From: Merluccius polli
Taxonomy: Eukaryota > Chordata > Actinopteri > Gadiformes > Merlucciidae
DNA: 64,000 nt
Direction of reading: 5' to 3'
Assembly: GCA_030340625.1 (NCBI GenBank)
Contig: JAOPHQ010002853.1
Location: 62,001-126,000, forward strand
Shown here: positions 1-10,675 of the stretch, piece after piece
Position numbering within the stretch: position 1 is the first letter of the stretch
How the letters are laid out: each line of letters begins with the position of its first letter
Program-made: the position numbers and the translations under genes
Notes under the pieces: model-generated
Database searches by the model: none
What the model saw: the letters and a program-made list of their open reading frames with translations, nothing else
Told to the model about the DNA's origin: nothing

Positions 1-819
1 CTACATCTTCTAGAACACAATTTCTTTCAAATACTTCGTCACTAAAACGTCCATCTTGTATCAGAGCTTCTCTCACTGTTTGACCTTTGTATCCATACAC
101 TATAACATCAACCGCTACATTTTTCAGCTCAGGATTTTTCATCACCACATGTTTTATTTTTTGTCTCCAGTAGTACTCATAGTAAATGTAACTATCTCAC
201 CAGGATTTAGTTTTTCTTTGTCGCTGCTTTTGGTGGTTGTCTGGTTATCTTTTGCCTTGATGTACTTAATTATCAGGTGTTCAATATCTAGAACAGTAAT
301 TTGGTGGCATGGAAAATGTGAACTAATAGTTTTTTTAGGTGTTAAAATAACAAGTTCTTTGTCTTGGTTTTTTGAAGCCATCTCTTGAAATTCATCACTT
401 TTCTGAAGTGATTCGTAGATAGTCCCTGCTTGCGTGCAGGTCCAGGTGTACGGATCAATAAGCTTATTATACTGCCAGGTAAAGGTGTGTTCATGCAGCT
501 CTTCTGCCTATGGAATAAACATAATGATAAATGTCTAAATGTTGGTACATACAACTAACATACATGCATGCATGCAGGGAGTAAATACAAGAGATCTGTG
601 AAATGTGATCTCATAAATCAAGATATTGTTTTTCAAAACAGTGCCAAGGAATATTGATTATGTAAAATAAAATACTTTAGTAGGCCTATGGTAAAAAAAG
701 AAATGTGGGCAATGATAGCATTTTTTTAATGATTAGAATAGCCTACACCAAATGTAATGCGGTACCTTTTCCTCCTGGTTCTCACAGGGTTTGGCATCCT
801 GTTCCTGTTTCACATCCAT
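1..819 (-). CDS. FAM111A-like serine protease, N-terminal exons (partial, one frame break)
   Basis: Two coding exons are visible on the minus strand: 819-766 (ATG at 819-817, donor gtacc) and 507 to the window edge (acceptor tccatag). The product starts MDVKQEQDAKP and continues with HEHTFTWQYNK, SHFPCHQI and, after a frame change, VYGYKGQTVREALIQDGRF and RNCVLED. This series (HxFTW, SHFPC, VYxYKGxTVxxALxxDGRF, NC-L-E) is the N-terminal layout I know from fish FAM111A-like proteins, which end in a trypsin-like protease domain; that domain would lie before position 1. A TAA at 156-154 sits in an A-rich homopolymer and the coding frame resumes one frame away, so the copy is either a young pseudogene or carries an indel error. 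The ATG was chosen because the two upstream exons cannot be joined to it in an open frame. Family assignment is from recalled motifs. Confidence 0.7.
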
Positions 820-996
820 TATCTCCAGTAATGTGCAAGTCCTCTGATATGACAGACACAGAGAGAGAGAGAGATTCATGTGGATTCAACCCATTCGTTT
901 GCAAAACCATTATTTAATTGCTTTTAATTACAGTGAATAAAGCATTACATGGACAGGATAATACAAATGTAAAACGAGAAGATGTAGATTCCTTAC

Positions 997-1262
997 CTAT
1001 GAAATGCGTGCTTTTTCTTGAATGGTTGTCAGAATCGGATTCCTTAGGAGATTCATTGGCCTTCAATGCTGTTTTGGATGCACTTAAAATTAGAAAGAAA
1101 TACATCAAATAAAGACAGAATACGCCATAATAGAACGCTAAAAGACAAAAAAAAGTTTTTTTGTTTAAAACTTACCAGAAACAAGAGACATTTTCGCAGA
1201 ATGTAGATGTGTTCAGTCGTACGACAGCGACAGCTAGCAAGGTCTTCACTAATGATGAGCAC
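997..1262 (-). other. two probable 5' UTR exons of the FAM111A-like gene
   Basis: Exon A (about 1262-1176) ends in a clean donor, gtaag, at 1175-1171. Exon B (1082-997) has an acceptor ending ttttaag and a donor gtaagg at 996-991. Neither can be translated through into the coding exon at 843-766 in an open frame, so I read them as untranslated, with the coding start in the third exon. Exon A also has its own short ATG frame (1191-1189) that would stop in exon B. Confidence 0.45.
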
Positions 1263-1287
1263 GAGACTGACTGCTAAAAAGTTCTTG

Positions 1288-1295
1288 CTTATATA
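1288..1295 (-). promoter_or_regulatory. TATA box candidate for the FAM111A-like gene
   Basis: The minus strand reads tatataag about 25-30 bases before the presumed first exon. It abuts an L1-like fragment (1,300-1,440), so the promoter may partly use retrotransposon sequence. No other core element was identified. Confidence 0.35.
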
Positions 1296-1299
1296 GGAA

Positions 1300-1440
1300 T
1301 CCCCCCTCTTGCGTTAAATGAGTTTCATGGAGAAACAATATATCTCCTTTTTCAGTTGTTGTAGGATCTTCTTCCTCTTTATATAATTATTAAGGCCATT
1401 TACGTTTTGAGAAATAATATTCAAATCAGTCATATCTTTC
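1300..1440 (-). mobile_element. L1-like LINE fragment: start of ORF2 endonuclease
   Basis: The minus strand encodes MTDLNIISQNVNGLNNYIKR followed, one frame on, by DILFLHETH. This is the first strand and the E-T-H motif of the L1/Tx1 apurinic endonuclease at the start of ORF2. A frame slip between the two parts shows it is dead. The following L1 segments (endonuclease body and reverse transcriptase) lie upstream of it on this strand, at 2,998-1,690, so it is not in the original order with them. Confidence 0.65.
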
Positions 1441-1689
1441 ATAGAGATTATACACGTAGTTGGGCTTTAAATATTCACTTTTAGTTAAGTTTGGGCAGGA
1501 TTGCAAAATTTCCATACAATAATTCAGTCGTGAAGAGCTGGAAAAAAACACAATGAAAAGGAAAAGTAGATTTCACCTTTAGAAACATTCGGAGCATATA
1601 ACCAATATATTCACAACGCATCAAACATACAAAAGCTAAAGAAAAAAAAAAGAAAGAAAAAGCACCCACATTCAAAACCATGGAGCAGG

Positions 1690-2998
1690 ATGTCCTTAAG
1701 TCTATTTGGTCTGTGTTTAATAATGATATTGGTCTGTAAGAGGATGTATCCATTTTTTCTTTTCCATCTTTATAAATAACTGATCACAGATGAGTTCCAT
1801 GTTGATGCCCACATACCTGATTCTAAGGCAAAGTTATAGGCTTTTAGTAATAGAGGTACCAATAATTCTCTGAACTCTTTATAAAATTCATTGGTGTACC
1901 CATCGTCTCCTGGAGCCTTATCTGTTTTTAGTTTCTTAATTTGTTGTGATATTTCCTCTTGTTATTCTTTTTATGAGATTAGTGTTTTGCAATGATGAGA
2001 CTTGTTTTAAATGTAGTTTCTCAAGATATAATTCAGTTCTTATTGAGTTTGTTTTGTCTGTTTCATCTTTGTACAGTTCTTCATAGTATTTTGCAAATGC
2101 TTCTGCAATTTCATTTTTGTCTTTCAGAACTTTAGATTTTGATTGATTTTGGTCCTCCATCATAGTGTTTCTGTTTTGTAAGTAGTATTGATTTCTCTAC
2201 TTCTTGTGTCAACAATTTATCTAATTCACCACGTTTCTTCTTTAGCAGTTTTAGTTTCATATCGAGTGATTTTTTATGTTTATCTTCCAGAGCTTTAATT
2301 TGTATTTCAAGTTCTGTTTTAAATTGTTCTCTTTGTTTTTTCTTTAAAGAGGAATATCGTATTAGTTCTCCCCTTAAAATGGCTTTTGCTCCTTCCCATA
2401 GAATTATACTGTTAATGTCTTCTGTGTCATTAAATTCCAAATATTCCTTAAGGGTTTTTTTGACTATCTTTTAGGTCTCCATTTTGTAGGAGCAAGTTAT
2501 TCATTCTCCATAAGTATTTCCCTTTGTTTGAATTTAAGTTCACTGTTAAGGTGACTTTGCATGATCTGATAGTGTAATTGTTCCAATAGTGCATTTTGTG
2601 ATATTTGTCATATCACATGAGAAAGTAGTCCAGTCTGTTGTATGTAGAGTGTCTATTAGAATAGTACGTATAATCCTTTGTTCTTGGATGAAGAGTTCTC
2701 CACACATCTATCATTGCCAACTCAGTACAAGCTCTTCTCAAAATATTTGCGTTTTTTCAGATTTATGTTTAATTCCTGCTGTTGAGTCCACATTAGGATT
2801 TAACACAAGATTCAAGTCACCTCCAATAATAACCATTCCTTTGCCTTGGGTTACTATTAAATCAATAATTTCATTCATAAATTGAGTTTTCTCATCTGGT
2901 GGGTAATAAATGTTTATAAGAGTTATTTCAACGTTTTCTATCTTGCCCAACACCAAAACAAATCGTCCTTCTTTATCCACTATGCTTTTTGTTTTCTG
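1690..2998 (-). mobile_element. L1-like LINE fragment: endonuclease body to early reverse transcriptase
   Basis: Reading down the minus strand: DKEGRFVLVLGKI and IIGGDLNLVLNP (endonuclease, with the G-D-x-N motif) near 2,980-2,790; HPRTKDYTYYSNRHSTYNRL near 2,690-2,630; a lysine-rich linker at 2,440-2,140; LKTDKAPGDDGYTNEFYKEF near 1,930-1,850; SSYRPISLLNTD at 1,745-1,700. These are successive L1 ORF2 blocks. Several stops and frame slips show it is inactive. Both ends are missing: ORF1 and the first endonuclease residues on the 5' side, and the catalytic reverse transcriptase residues on the 3' side. Confidence 0.85.
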
Positions 2999-3239
2999 AA
3001 ATGTTTTTTTTTAAATTACCTTGCACAAGTAAGTTTTTAGATAACACAAAATTAAAGACAAAATTATCCTTTTTCCTGTTAAATAAATACATTAAAACAA
3101 ATTCTAAATCCTGTAATGGTAAGAGTGTATTTCACCCCTTTTTTCTGTTAAATAAATTAAACCCAAAACGACATCTCCACGCGTGTTGTGTTTTACTATC
3201 TCCTCCCTTGCATGCCCGCACATGCCCTAACTCGCCCCC

Positions 3240-3345
3240 CTCGTTTATGACACTTCCTCTCTACACACACACACACTTAAGCGCCGAACGCATGCGCCGG
3301 TCGCAATTTGCATTGCACTTTGATGTTCACGGGGGGAAAAAAAAC
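3240..3345. repeat. dispersed repeat block, copy 1
   Basis: It contains a short CA run followed by cgccggtcgcaatttgcatt and gctttgatgttcac-like sequence. The same core recurs at 4,850-4,895, 30,001-30,032 and 30,366-30,402. No coding capacity is supported; frames here are shadows of the repeat. Confidence 0.7.
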
Positions 3346-3379
3346 AAAAAAAAACATGTATGCAACAACACGGGGTCCG

Positions 3380-3560
3380 CCCTTTATTACGACAGCCCGT
3401 TATTACGACAACCCTCCATTACGACATCCCGTCATTACGACATGCCTCTATTTAGACATGCCCCTAATCCGATCTTTTTTGGTACCGCTATTACGACAAT
3501 TTGGTACCGCTATTACGACAATTAGGCCTACTACAATTTGGTACCGCTATTACGACAATT
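3380..3560. repeat. short tandem repeat of a tattacgaca-type unit
   Basis: The motif attacgaca recurs about nine times between 3,387 and 3,560, with spacers of roughly 8-25 bases such as ccctcc, tcccgt and atttggtaccgct. The same motif reappears once at 3,733. It looks like a decayed minisatellite. Confidence 0.65.
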
Positions 3561-3840
3561 AGGCCTACTTTTCATAGAAAGTGCAATAGAATAATAATAA
3601 TAGTTATTAATATGACAATTAGGCCTACTTTTCATAGAAAGTGCAATAGAATAATATTAATAGTTATTAATATAGAATAAATGTAGGCCTACCTCTATCA
3701 TCCCGCCCGCATCCGATCTTTTTTGGTACCGCTATTACGACAATTAGGCCTACTTTTCATAGAAAGTGCAATAGAATAATAATAATAGTTATTAATATAG
3801 AATAAATGTAGGCCTACCTCTATCATCCCGCCCGCACCCG
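3555..3840. repeat. nested tandem repeat with an aggcctacttttcatag unit
   Basis: A unit of about 59 bases beginning gacaattaggcctactttt and ending gttattaatat occurs at about 3,555-3,613, 3,613-3,672 and 3,738-3,797. A second segment (taggcctacctctatcatcc with flanks) follows the second and third copies at 3,680-3,716 and 3,805-3,840, giving a longer period. Confidence 0.75.
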
Positions 3841-5230
3841 CAATGAGCTTCCATTTGCATCGCGAGTGCAGACCTCTACTCCAAACAATGTTTTTCACAA
3901 TAATTGATATCGGCACACATTTCAGTCAAAAACTAGGTGATTTTGAACCGGCCATGTGAATAAATGTTAGGCCTACACATTATGTAAAAGACAGGGAGCT
4001 CTCCTCATTTTTATTCAGCTCTCAGGGGGAAAAGGTTGAAACTCCATGCATCAAACAAACTCTGTGCGTGCAGGCCAGCAGTCTACTTAAAAATATATAA
4101 GAAGAAGCACGAATAAAGCTCTAGGACCTGAAATTTGGACTTGTTCGTTAGAAATCAATTTAATTAGAATTATGGACTGCCTTTGAATGAAGTTTAATCG
4201 GACTTTAAGTTGATTGAACAAAGTTTCAAGGTGTAGGCCTACCTTTTTTGCGCTGTGGAAGCCTAATTTAAGAACGGCGAAATAATATTTTTTGAAAAGG
4301 ATACTCTGATTTTGTTATGAAGATTGTTGCTTTTGGATTTGATATGGATAGGCTAGTCCTATATATTACCAACTAGGGGCAGCCTCGAAGTTGGATGATT
4401 GGCTCTTTTTAGAAATTGTTTTCCCATGTATTTGTCACACCCATGCATAAGCTGCGTGTATGCTAAGTCCAGAACATATGGGTATAATCACATTAATTAA
4501 TTAATTTAAAGTACAATGATAATGACAAATATTAATGGGCTCATGTCGGAATGGCAGGACGTTTGAAAAAAAGTAAAGTGCCGCTACTCAGACAATGGGG
4601 AAAAAAAATTGTCGCAGTAGTGGGACGCTTGGAAAATAATATTAATGCCGCCACTCCGACCACTAGACGTCAATGTCTAAGTAGCGGCATGTCGGAATAG
4701 CGGCATGTAACCCAACAACACATGCGCGTCACACCCGTACCCGTCTCGTTTATAACCCTTTAAGTTCTTGAGGATACAGGATACACCAAACAACATTATG
4801 TTTAGCGTCATCACCACACACACACACACACGTGCGCGCCAAACACATGCGCCGGTCGCAATTTGCATTGCGCCAAATTGCGCTTTGATGTTCACGGAAT
4901 TTTTATTTATTTTTTAAATGCGTTTATGACCCCACGCGCGTAACACCCCACCCACATGCACGATCACGCGCGTGCGCGTGGACACGCCTATCTCACGCTA
5001 ATCTCTAGAAACAAATATCTATATATGAATGTAGATACATTTAAAGCAAATGGAAAGCTAAATCGTTGTCAGATGATAGTCGATGGGTTCCAAGATTGCA
5101 TTTCGGCCCTTTTTTGCTCTGCACATGGACTGCCCATTCAAACGTGATTGGTCAATACTACTCAGACTACAAACGGACTACAAACGGAAACTAGGATGTT
5201 TCCGGTCCCAGATATCTGTTTATAGAGTTT
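3841..5230. other. no gene; low-copy sequence plus a second copy of the dispersed repeat block
   Basis: I see no supported coding region. Positions 4,690-4,990 repeat the block at 3,240-3,345 and 30,000-30,480, including a CA tract, tttaagttcttgaggatac (4,760-4,778) and the ggtcgcaatttgcattgcg core (4,853-4,875). A motif built on gtagcggcatgtcggaatag occurs around 4,680. Confidence 0.5.
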
Positions 5231-5232
5231 AG

Positions 5233-5263
5233 TCACAGTGATTTTACGCCAAAATCACTGTGA
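5233..5263. repeat. perfect 13-bp inverted repeat (hairpin)
   Basis: The arms are tcacagtgatttt (5,233-5,245) and aaaatcactgtga (5,251-5,263) around a 5-base loop. It lies just upstream of the gypsy remnant. Function unknown. Confidence 0.85.
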
Positions 5264-5334
5264 CAAGTTGCCCCAAACTGCCCTGTTTGCTAATGATAGC
5301 TATATCTTAAAATTAGCTTAAAGCAGGACTGTGT

Positions 5335-6465
5335 TGTAAAGGAGGTGTGGCTTAGCATCGGCTGCGAACAAAAGGGCAGACATTGAGGCTGAGTTCCGCA
5401 TGCCAGGATTAGTGAACCCGCTGTTTACCGTGTGACAGTTCAGCTGTGTGATTGTTATTATTATTGTTATTAATACTGTCCGTGAGAATCATTGTGTGGA
5501 CAGTGGAGTGGTCGCCTGGTTTTATATATATGGCAAGGACCTTTTGTGGTCACATGGCGGGTCGGTGAGGTTGACTGAGGTTGTGCATTCTGACAGGGGT
5601 GGAGTGGCACACATTTGACGGCGGTTATCCAGGAGGGTGAGCTGGGACTGGAGGTTATAAAATCGAAACAATCTACCCCAGTCTCCTGTGATAGACACCT
5701 TTCTCCACGTCAGACAACCGAGGTCACCGAGTTGCAGCAGCGGTTTGCTGAAGTCTTCTCTCCCCTACCGGGACGCACATCGCTCATTAACCACCACATC
5801 AAAAAGTCCCCAGGCGTGACAGTTAGGTCACAGCCGTACAGGTTACCTGAACATAAACGCAAAATTGTTCAGGAGGAATTAAAGGTGATGCTGGAAATGG
5901 GGATAATAGAAGAGTCACACAGTGGCTGGTCTAGCCCCATTGTGCTTGTCTATTTGGTTCTGTGTTGACTACCGCAAGTTAAATGAGGTATCAAAGTTCG
6001 ATGCGTATCTGATGCCTCAGGTCAACAAACTCCTAGATCGGTTAGGCACGGCTCATTTTCCGACACTGGATTTAACCGCGTCGAACATGGGGCTGGGGGT
6101 TGTTTTGTCCCAGGAGGTGAAGGGCATGGACCGCCCGGTGCTGTTTCTCAGTCGGAAGCTCTCGGAATGGAAGGGGGAGGGGTACAGCACAGTGGAGAAT
6201 GTGGCTCCACCGCATGAAGGACACCAACGCGCGGATCAGCCGTTGGTATCTCGCATTACAGCCAAGTTCAAGGTGAAGGGCCGGGGGCGCAGATGGTGGT
6301 AGCAGACTTCCTCTCTCGCTTGTCGGAGCAGGGGGGGTGGGGGGGGGAGTTGGCTGTCGGCCGGATGTGGTGTGAAGGGGGCGTGGCTTAGCGTCGGCTG
6401 CGAACAAAGGGGGTGGAGCGGCTCAATCGCGGGAACCGACAGTGAGGCCGGTGTCGTGCCAAAAA
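5335..6465 (+). mobile_element. collapsed Ty3/gypsy retrotransposon with LTR-like flanks
   Basis: The coding part (5,615-6,300) carries the classic gypsy pre-RT region: PLPGRTSLINHHI, YRLPEHKRKIVQEEL, MGIIEESHSGWSSPIVL. One frame change later come FCVDYRKLNEVSKFDAYLMP and FPTLDLT. The text then jumps directly to the RNase H start (ASNMGLGVVLSQE, PVLFLSRKL), so the catalytic YxDD region of the reverse transcriptase is deleted. Flanking sequences at 5,338-5,405 and 6,372-6,465 share tggcttagc-tcggctgcgaacaaa and are probably LTR remnants. A G-rich tract before the second one (about 6,330-6,350) fits a polypurine tract. Inactive. Confidence 0.8.
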
Positions 6466-6960
6466 GTGATTGTCTGCCAGAATCTGATTTCTGGCCGCGG
6501 GAGCGCGCACAGCAGCCTGTTGAGCGGTAGCGCAAAAACATCTGCTTTTCTCTGGATTAATCGGCCATAATATGCAGATACACACAACTGTATTATAATG
6601 TAATTATAGCAAAGGCACGTGTCTTCGAAAGTTTAACGTTTGTTGTTACGTCATTATTACAACTGTGGCCAAAAGAAGTGTAGTTTGTAGCGAAATCAGA
6701 CATGGCAATTACGTGATAGACATGTATATGTGCTTGGTATGTCTGATGACTTTGTTTAGCCCTGTCTTTGGAAATTAGACAATAATGAATATGATTTATT
6801 GGTGGGTTTTCAATAAAGATATAACTTTTGCAATGATCATCGTGACTCTGCATTGTTTTTATCTGATCTGGGCCCTACATAGCATTTGCTTCCCATGTTT
6901 GGATGTGTTTTGCAGTTTTCAATCAGTTTTCACCTCTCAAAAACTGATTGAAGGCATAGT
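6466..6960. other. no gene recognised
   Basis: Sequence between the gypsy remnant and a dispersed repeat. Short frames exist on both strands, but none has a recognisable domain or splice context. Confidence 0.4.
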
Positions 6961-6961
6961 A

Positions 6962-7290
6962 TAGTTACTGAGAGGTTATTTCTGCCTAAATATGACTTGA
7001 TCTCATTCATGAGCTTCATAATGTAAAGGTCTGAGCTCACAGGACAGCTTGAAATCCTTTTTAAAGGACCATTACAACACAAAATAGGCATTTTCACCTG
7101 CCAAAAATTGATTGAAGGCCAAATAGTGGGGGGAATTAAGCACTTTTTCGCGGAAATTCATCTAAAAGCGCCAAATTTGGCACAGATGTAGCTCAAGTCA
7201 TACTGAAATGATTTAGCTAGGGCGCCGGAGCCAGTGACCCTTGGGGCCAAGATGGCGGCCAAATCCAATATGGCTGCCACCTGAAAGGGA
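6962..7290. repeat. dispersed repeat, A-B arrangement
   Basis: Segment A (about 6,965-7,125; includes tctgcctaaatatgact, ctcattcatgagcttcataa and gcattttcacctgccaaaaa) is followed by segment B (about 7,125-7,290; includes gatttagctagggcgccgga and ccaagatggcggccaaat). The same two segments occur at 20,865-21,190 with A in the same orientation and B inverted and on the other side. No protein is encoded. Confidence 0.75.
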
Positions 7291-7554
7291 TTCGTCGATA
7301 GCTTTTGAACCAGATGAGATATAAATACAAACTTTGATGTCTATTTTACCTTTTTTGACCATAGGAAACCCATTGGAATACTTACATTTATGTTTGGGTA
7401 TATCAGGAACCCCCAAATTCCCTAAATTCAATATGGCCACTGTCCGAAAAAAGTGTTTTGGCTACAAATGAGGATGTGGTGTCTATTTTATGTTTATTGA
7501 CCACAGGAAGTCCATTGGCATATTTATATTTATGCTTGTGTAAGTCTCTAACCT

Positions 7555-8736
7555 CAGTGTTTCCCACAGGTTTTTGTGAGACTATGGTGGGTGTATCTCG
7601 GACCCTCTAGGGGGGTCCGGGGGCATGCTCCCCCTGAAGATTTTTTTTTACATTTTAAAGTTAAATGCATCGATCTGGTGCACTTTGAAAGCAAAATTAA
7701 GAGACTAGATCTATGAAGACCTGTGTGCTCTTGTAAACAATTTAATCATAAACACATTGGTTGTATAGATACGAATGGTGAAAACACAAAATCAACTAGA
7801 GCATACATCTGAGCCATCAAAGAAATTAAGCAAACGTGGTTAACTGTGTTGAACTAGTTTATTTTTTTAGAAAATAAAATAATAAATAATTAATCCCATC
7901 ATCCCTATTTACAAACTTTGCACCCCGAATTCGGACTCCTGAATCCTGGTCTTTGAGAAAAACAGCTCTAATGCCCTTTGGTAATTAAATGCCTCTGGAC
8001 TCGGCCCATTGATCGAGACCCTCAGGTAGGCAGCCAGGTGCTGCCGCTTGTCGGAAAAGCCGGTAGCAGCGGTAGGAACTGACGGCGACAGCTATTGAAT
8101 TGGCCTAGCTAACCTAGCTAGCCCTTTTTACTGTTGGCGTTTTATTTGATTTTAACATCTGAATGTTAGTGAGAAGAAGAAAATGTCAAAGCCAGTAAAG
8201 TACCAGAAGCGGGATAAAACAGCGGTTAAAGCTAGCGAGTGAGTCCGGGAGAGGGCTACTCTCCTCGGACACATTACTCTGAAGCCCCGGTGACGGTCTG
8301 GAAATGTGGATTAATAAATAAAAGCAAAACAGTGGTAAAAGCTAGCGTGTGTGTCCGGGAGAGGGCTGCTCTCCTCGGACATATTACTCTGAAGCCCCGG
8401 TGACGGTCTGGAAGTGCGGATTAAAAAACAAAACAAAAAAAAACACAGCGGTAAAAGCTAGCGTGTGTGTCCGGGAGAGGGCTACTCTCCTCGGACATAT
8501 TACTCTGAAGCCCCGGTGACTGAGTGTGCGCGTAGAGCGAGGAGGGGAGGGGCAGAGCCGGCTGACTGGGAGTGAGAGATGCTTTGCTGAAGCAGCGGCG
8601 AGAAACACAAGTTACAGATCTTAATTATGTTATTATGAGAAGTGTAAGAATTTTTTTCGGTTCATTCTGAGACTGTGGCGGGACAAATTAGACCATGGCG
8701 GGCCGCCACAGTCTAAGTAATTAATGGGAAACACTG
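7555..8736. mobile_element. non-autonomous DNA transposon with 12-bp TIRs (hAT-like)
   Basis: The ends are cagtgtttccca (7,555) and tgggaaacactg (ending 8,736), perfect 12-base inverted termini of a type common in hAT elements. Sub-terminal segments (gagactatggtgggt and accatggcgggccgccacag) also mirror each other loosely. I could not confirm an 8-bp target duplication in the flanks (tctaacct against gctgataa). Inside are an AT-rich stretch and three tandem units at 8,221-8,520. No transposase frame is present. Confidence 0.7.
8221..8520. repeat. three tandem units (period about 110-116 bp) inside the TIR element
   Basis: Units start at 8,221, 8,331 and 8,447. Each contains aaagctagcg, gtccgggagagggct, ctctcctcggaca and gaagccccggtgac. 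The reverse complement of this unit forms a four-copy array at 13,878-14,277 in a different TIR element. Confidence 0.85.
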
Positions 8737-8912
8737 GCTGATAACTTGGTTGTCTAACGTAGGCCTACCTTGATGTGTTAAGAATAAACTAATTTGCATA
8801 CAAGAGTAGCATATCAATCTGAATTTGCGCTGTGGTGTTGATCATGCTAACCTTTAGTGAACACCGAGCTGAACTGTCATTCTGTGCTGCAACGATCTTG
8901 GATTGTTCTGAT

Positions 8913-10014
8913 TAGGGATGGGCATTTTAAGAAATTTCCTTGATCGATCATCGCTATAATTATCGATCAATTATCGATTAATCGTTATTTTTCTATAGGC
9001 TATATTAAAATTCCTGTTTAAAATACAAAATGCAGCATGTTTTTATCAATTAAATCTTTATTCCAACAATAATGTATAGGCCAACAATAATACAAGACAG
9101 TTAACTTGAAGACCTACAACTGTTTAACAGTTTTAAAATAATAAATACGTTATAGGCCTATGTGGCGCTCGTAAAAGCCGAACGCGCCTACAGCCGCTCT
9201 TAAAGGTTTGGAAACGATTCAACAAGACTAAATCTGTATTCCAATTACAATAAGTAGCCTACTTATCAGCCAACAATAATCAAACAAGGCAGTAAAAGTG
9301 GGCATTAAACTGTATAACTGTTTTTAAAAAAAGGGGAAAAAGGCCGACATATGCCGATACAATATGCAGCCGGCGCTCGGAAAAGGCTCGCGACAAAAAG
9401 ATGAGCCACACATTTAGAAACAATTGCATGAACTATCTAAAAGCAATACCTTAGTCAGAAAACATATATGAGGCTGAACTTTTTGCTAAAATGTCACAGT
9501 TATGGAAGTATTGAAAATGTTGGAGCGGCTGGCTTGACCACGCGAAACCGAGAGACGGCTGTCTTGACCGCAGTATGCGATCGGTCATTAATCAATAATC
9601 GTATTTAACTGTATAACTGCACACAACTTTATTTAAAAGCAATCAAATGGAAAACATGTGTGTTTGTATTTTGGTGTCCGGTGCGTGTGGATGTGCGGCT
9701 CCTTCGGCGGAGCGGTTCATGTTAATAGCGGAGTCCGGGAGGGTTCACCTTCACGGCGTAGTCACGAGGGATGTGCGACTATCGTCTTAAAAAATACTAA
9801 AGTGTTTTTTAAAGTTAGAAAGATATTAGATATTCAACCGATATTCACGCTCCGAATAACAGCGATCAGACACGGGGAACTAAAGCCGCGATCACCGGGC
9901 ACCGCTTCAAGACTCACAGTATGCAACACAACGTCCTTTTGATCGATAACAATATTGATCGACACATTTCTTAACGATCAATGATCGATCATCGATTAAT
10001 TATGCCCATCCCTA
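8913..10014. mobile_element. hAT-type non-autonomous element with perfect 8-bp TSD
   Basis: The termini are tagggatgggca (8,913-8,924) and tgcccatcccta (10,003-10,014). The 8-base duplication gttctgat is present at 8,905-8,912 and 10,015-10,022. Inner ends are rich in ATCGAT-type palindromes (gatcgatcat and variants) at both sides. No transposase is encoded; the frame at 9,658-9,942 has no recognisable domain. Part of the right half (9,830-9,900, atattcacgctccgaataac) recurs at 57,100-57,170 and 58,090-58,160. Confidence 0.9.
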
Positions 10015-10675
10015 GTTCTGATTCAAATAGCCTAGGCTACGGAGTCTCCGTTGTGTGAGAGAGCGGGGCAGATCGAGACTGAGTTTCCCAAGTCAGCCCA
10101 CAAAGCTTTGTTGCAATCGGAAGTGTCACTCAGCTGACATTCAGTGTCCAACGCTAATGTCTTTGTGCAATGTTTATTGTGTGTGTCATGCATAAAACAT
10201 GTGTCTTACCTAGGCTACAGCCTGTGACCAACGAGAACCACCACATGATCTCAAGCAGGGCCGGATCTGGGCCAGATCAGCACAGAAGCCTCTGGATCCG
10301 GTTTAGGCATAGGCTATGTGCAGCTTCAGCAAGTGTCCCAGATGTTTCTTTCTTTCTTTTTTTTCAAATCTACAACACTGACTCCACCTCACTCCAACCT
10401 GGCAGTTTTTTGATAGACTGCTAGCACAAAATGTCAATGGCATCAATGTAATAAGATTCTTTATCAGCTTTGGCTCTTGCCTTTCCATTCTGATGTCTAC
10501 ATCATACCAAAAAGACAATAAAAAAAATCTTGATAATGCACCTGTCTGATTTGTATTAAGTTAACAATACAGTTAGTTAATGTACCTACTATTTCAATAT
10601 TGCCCCTTACCTATGGCATGTGGCTTTAACCACACAAGTAATTATTACGATTTAATGTATTCAATTACAGTAAAC

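Noticed and set aside
9658..9942. 94-codon plus-strand frame inside the hAT element
   Set aside because: No recognisable domain; lies in non-coding element sequence that recurs elsewhere with different frame content.
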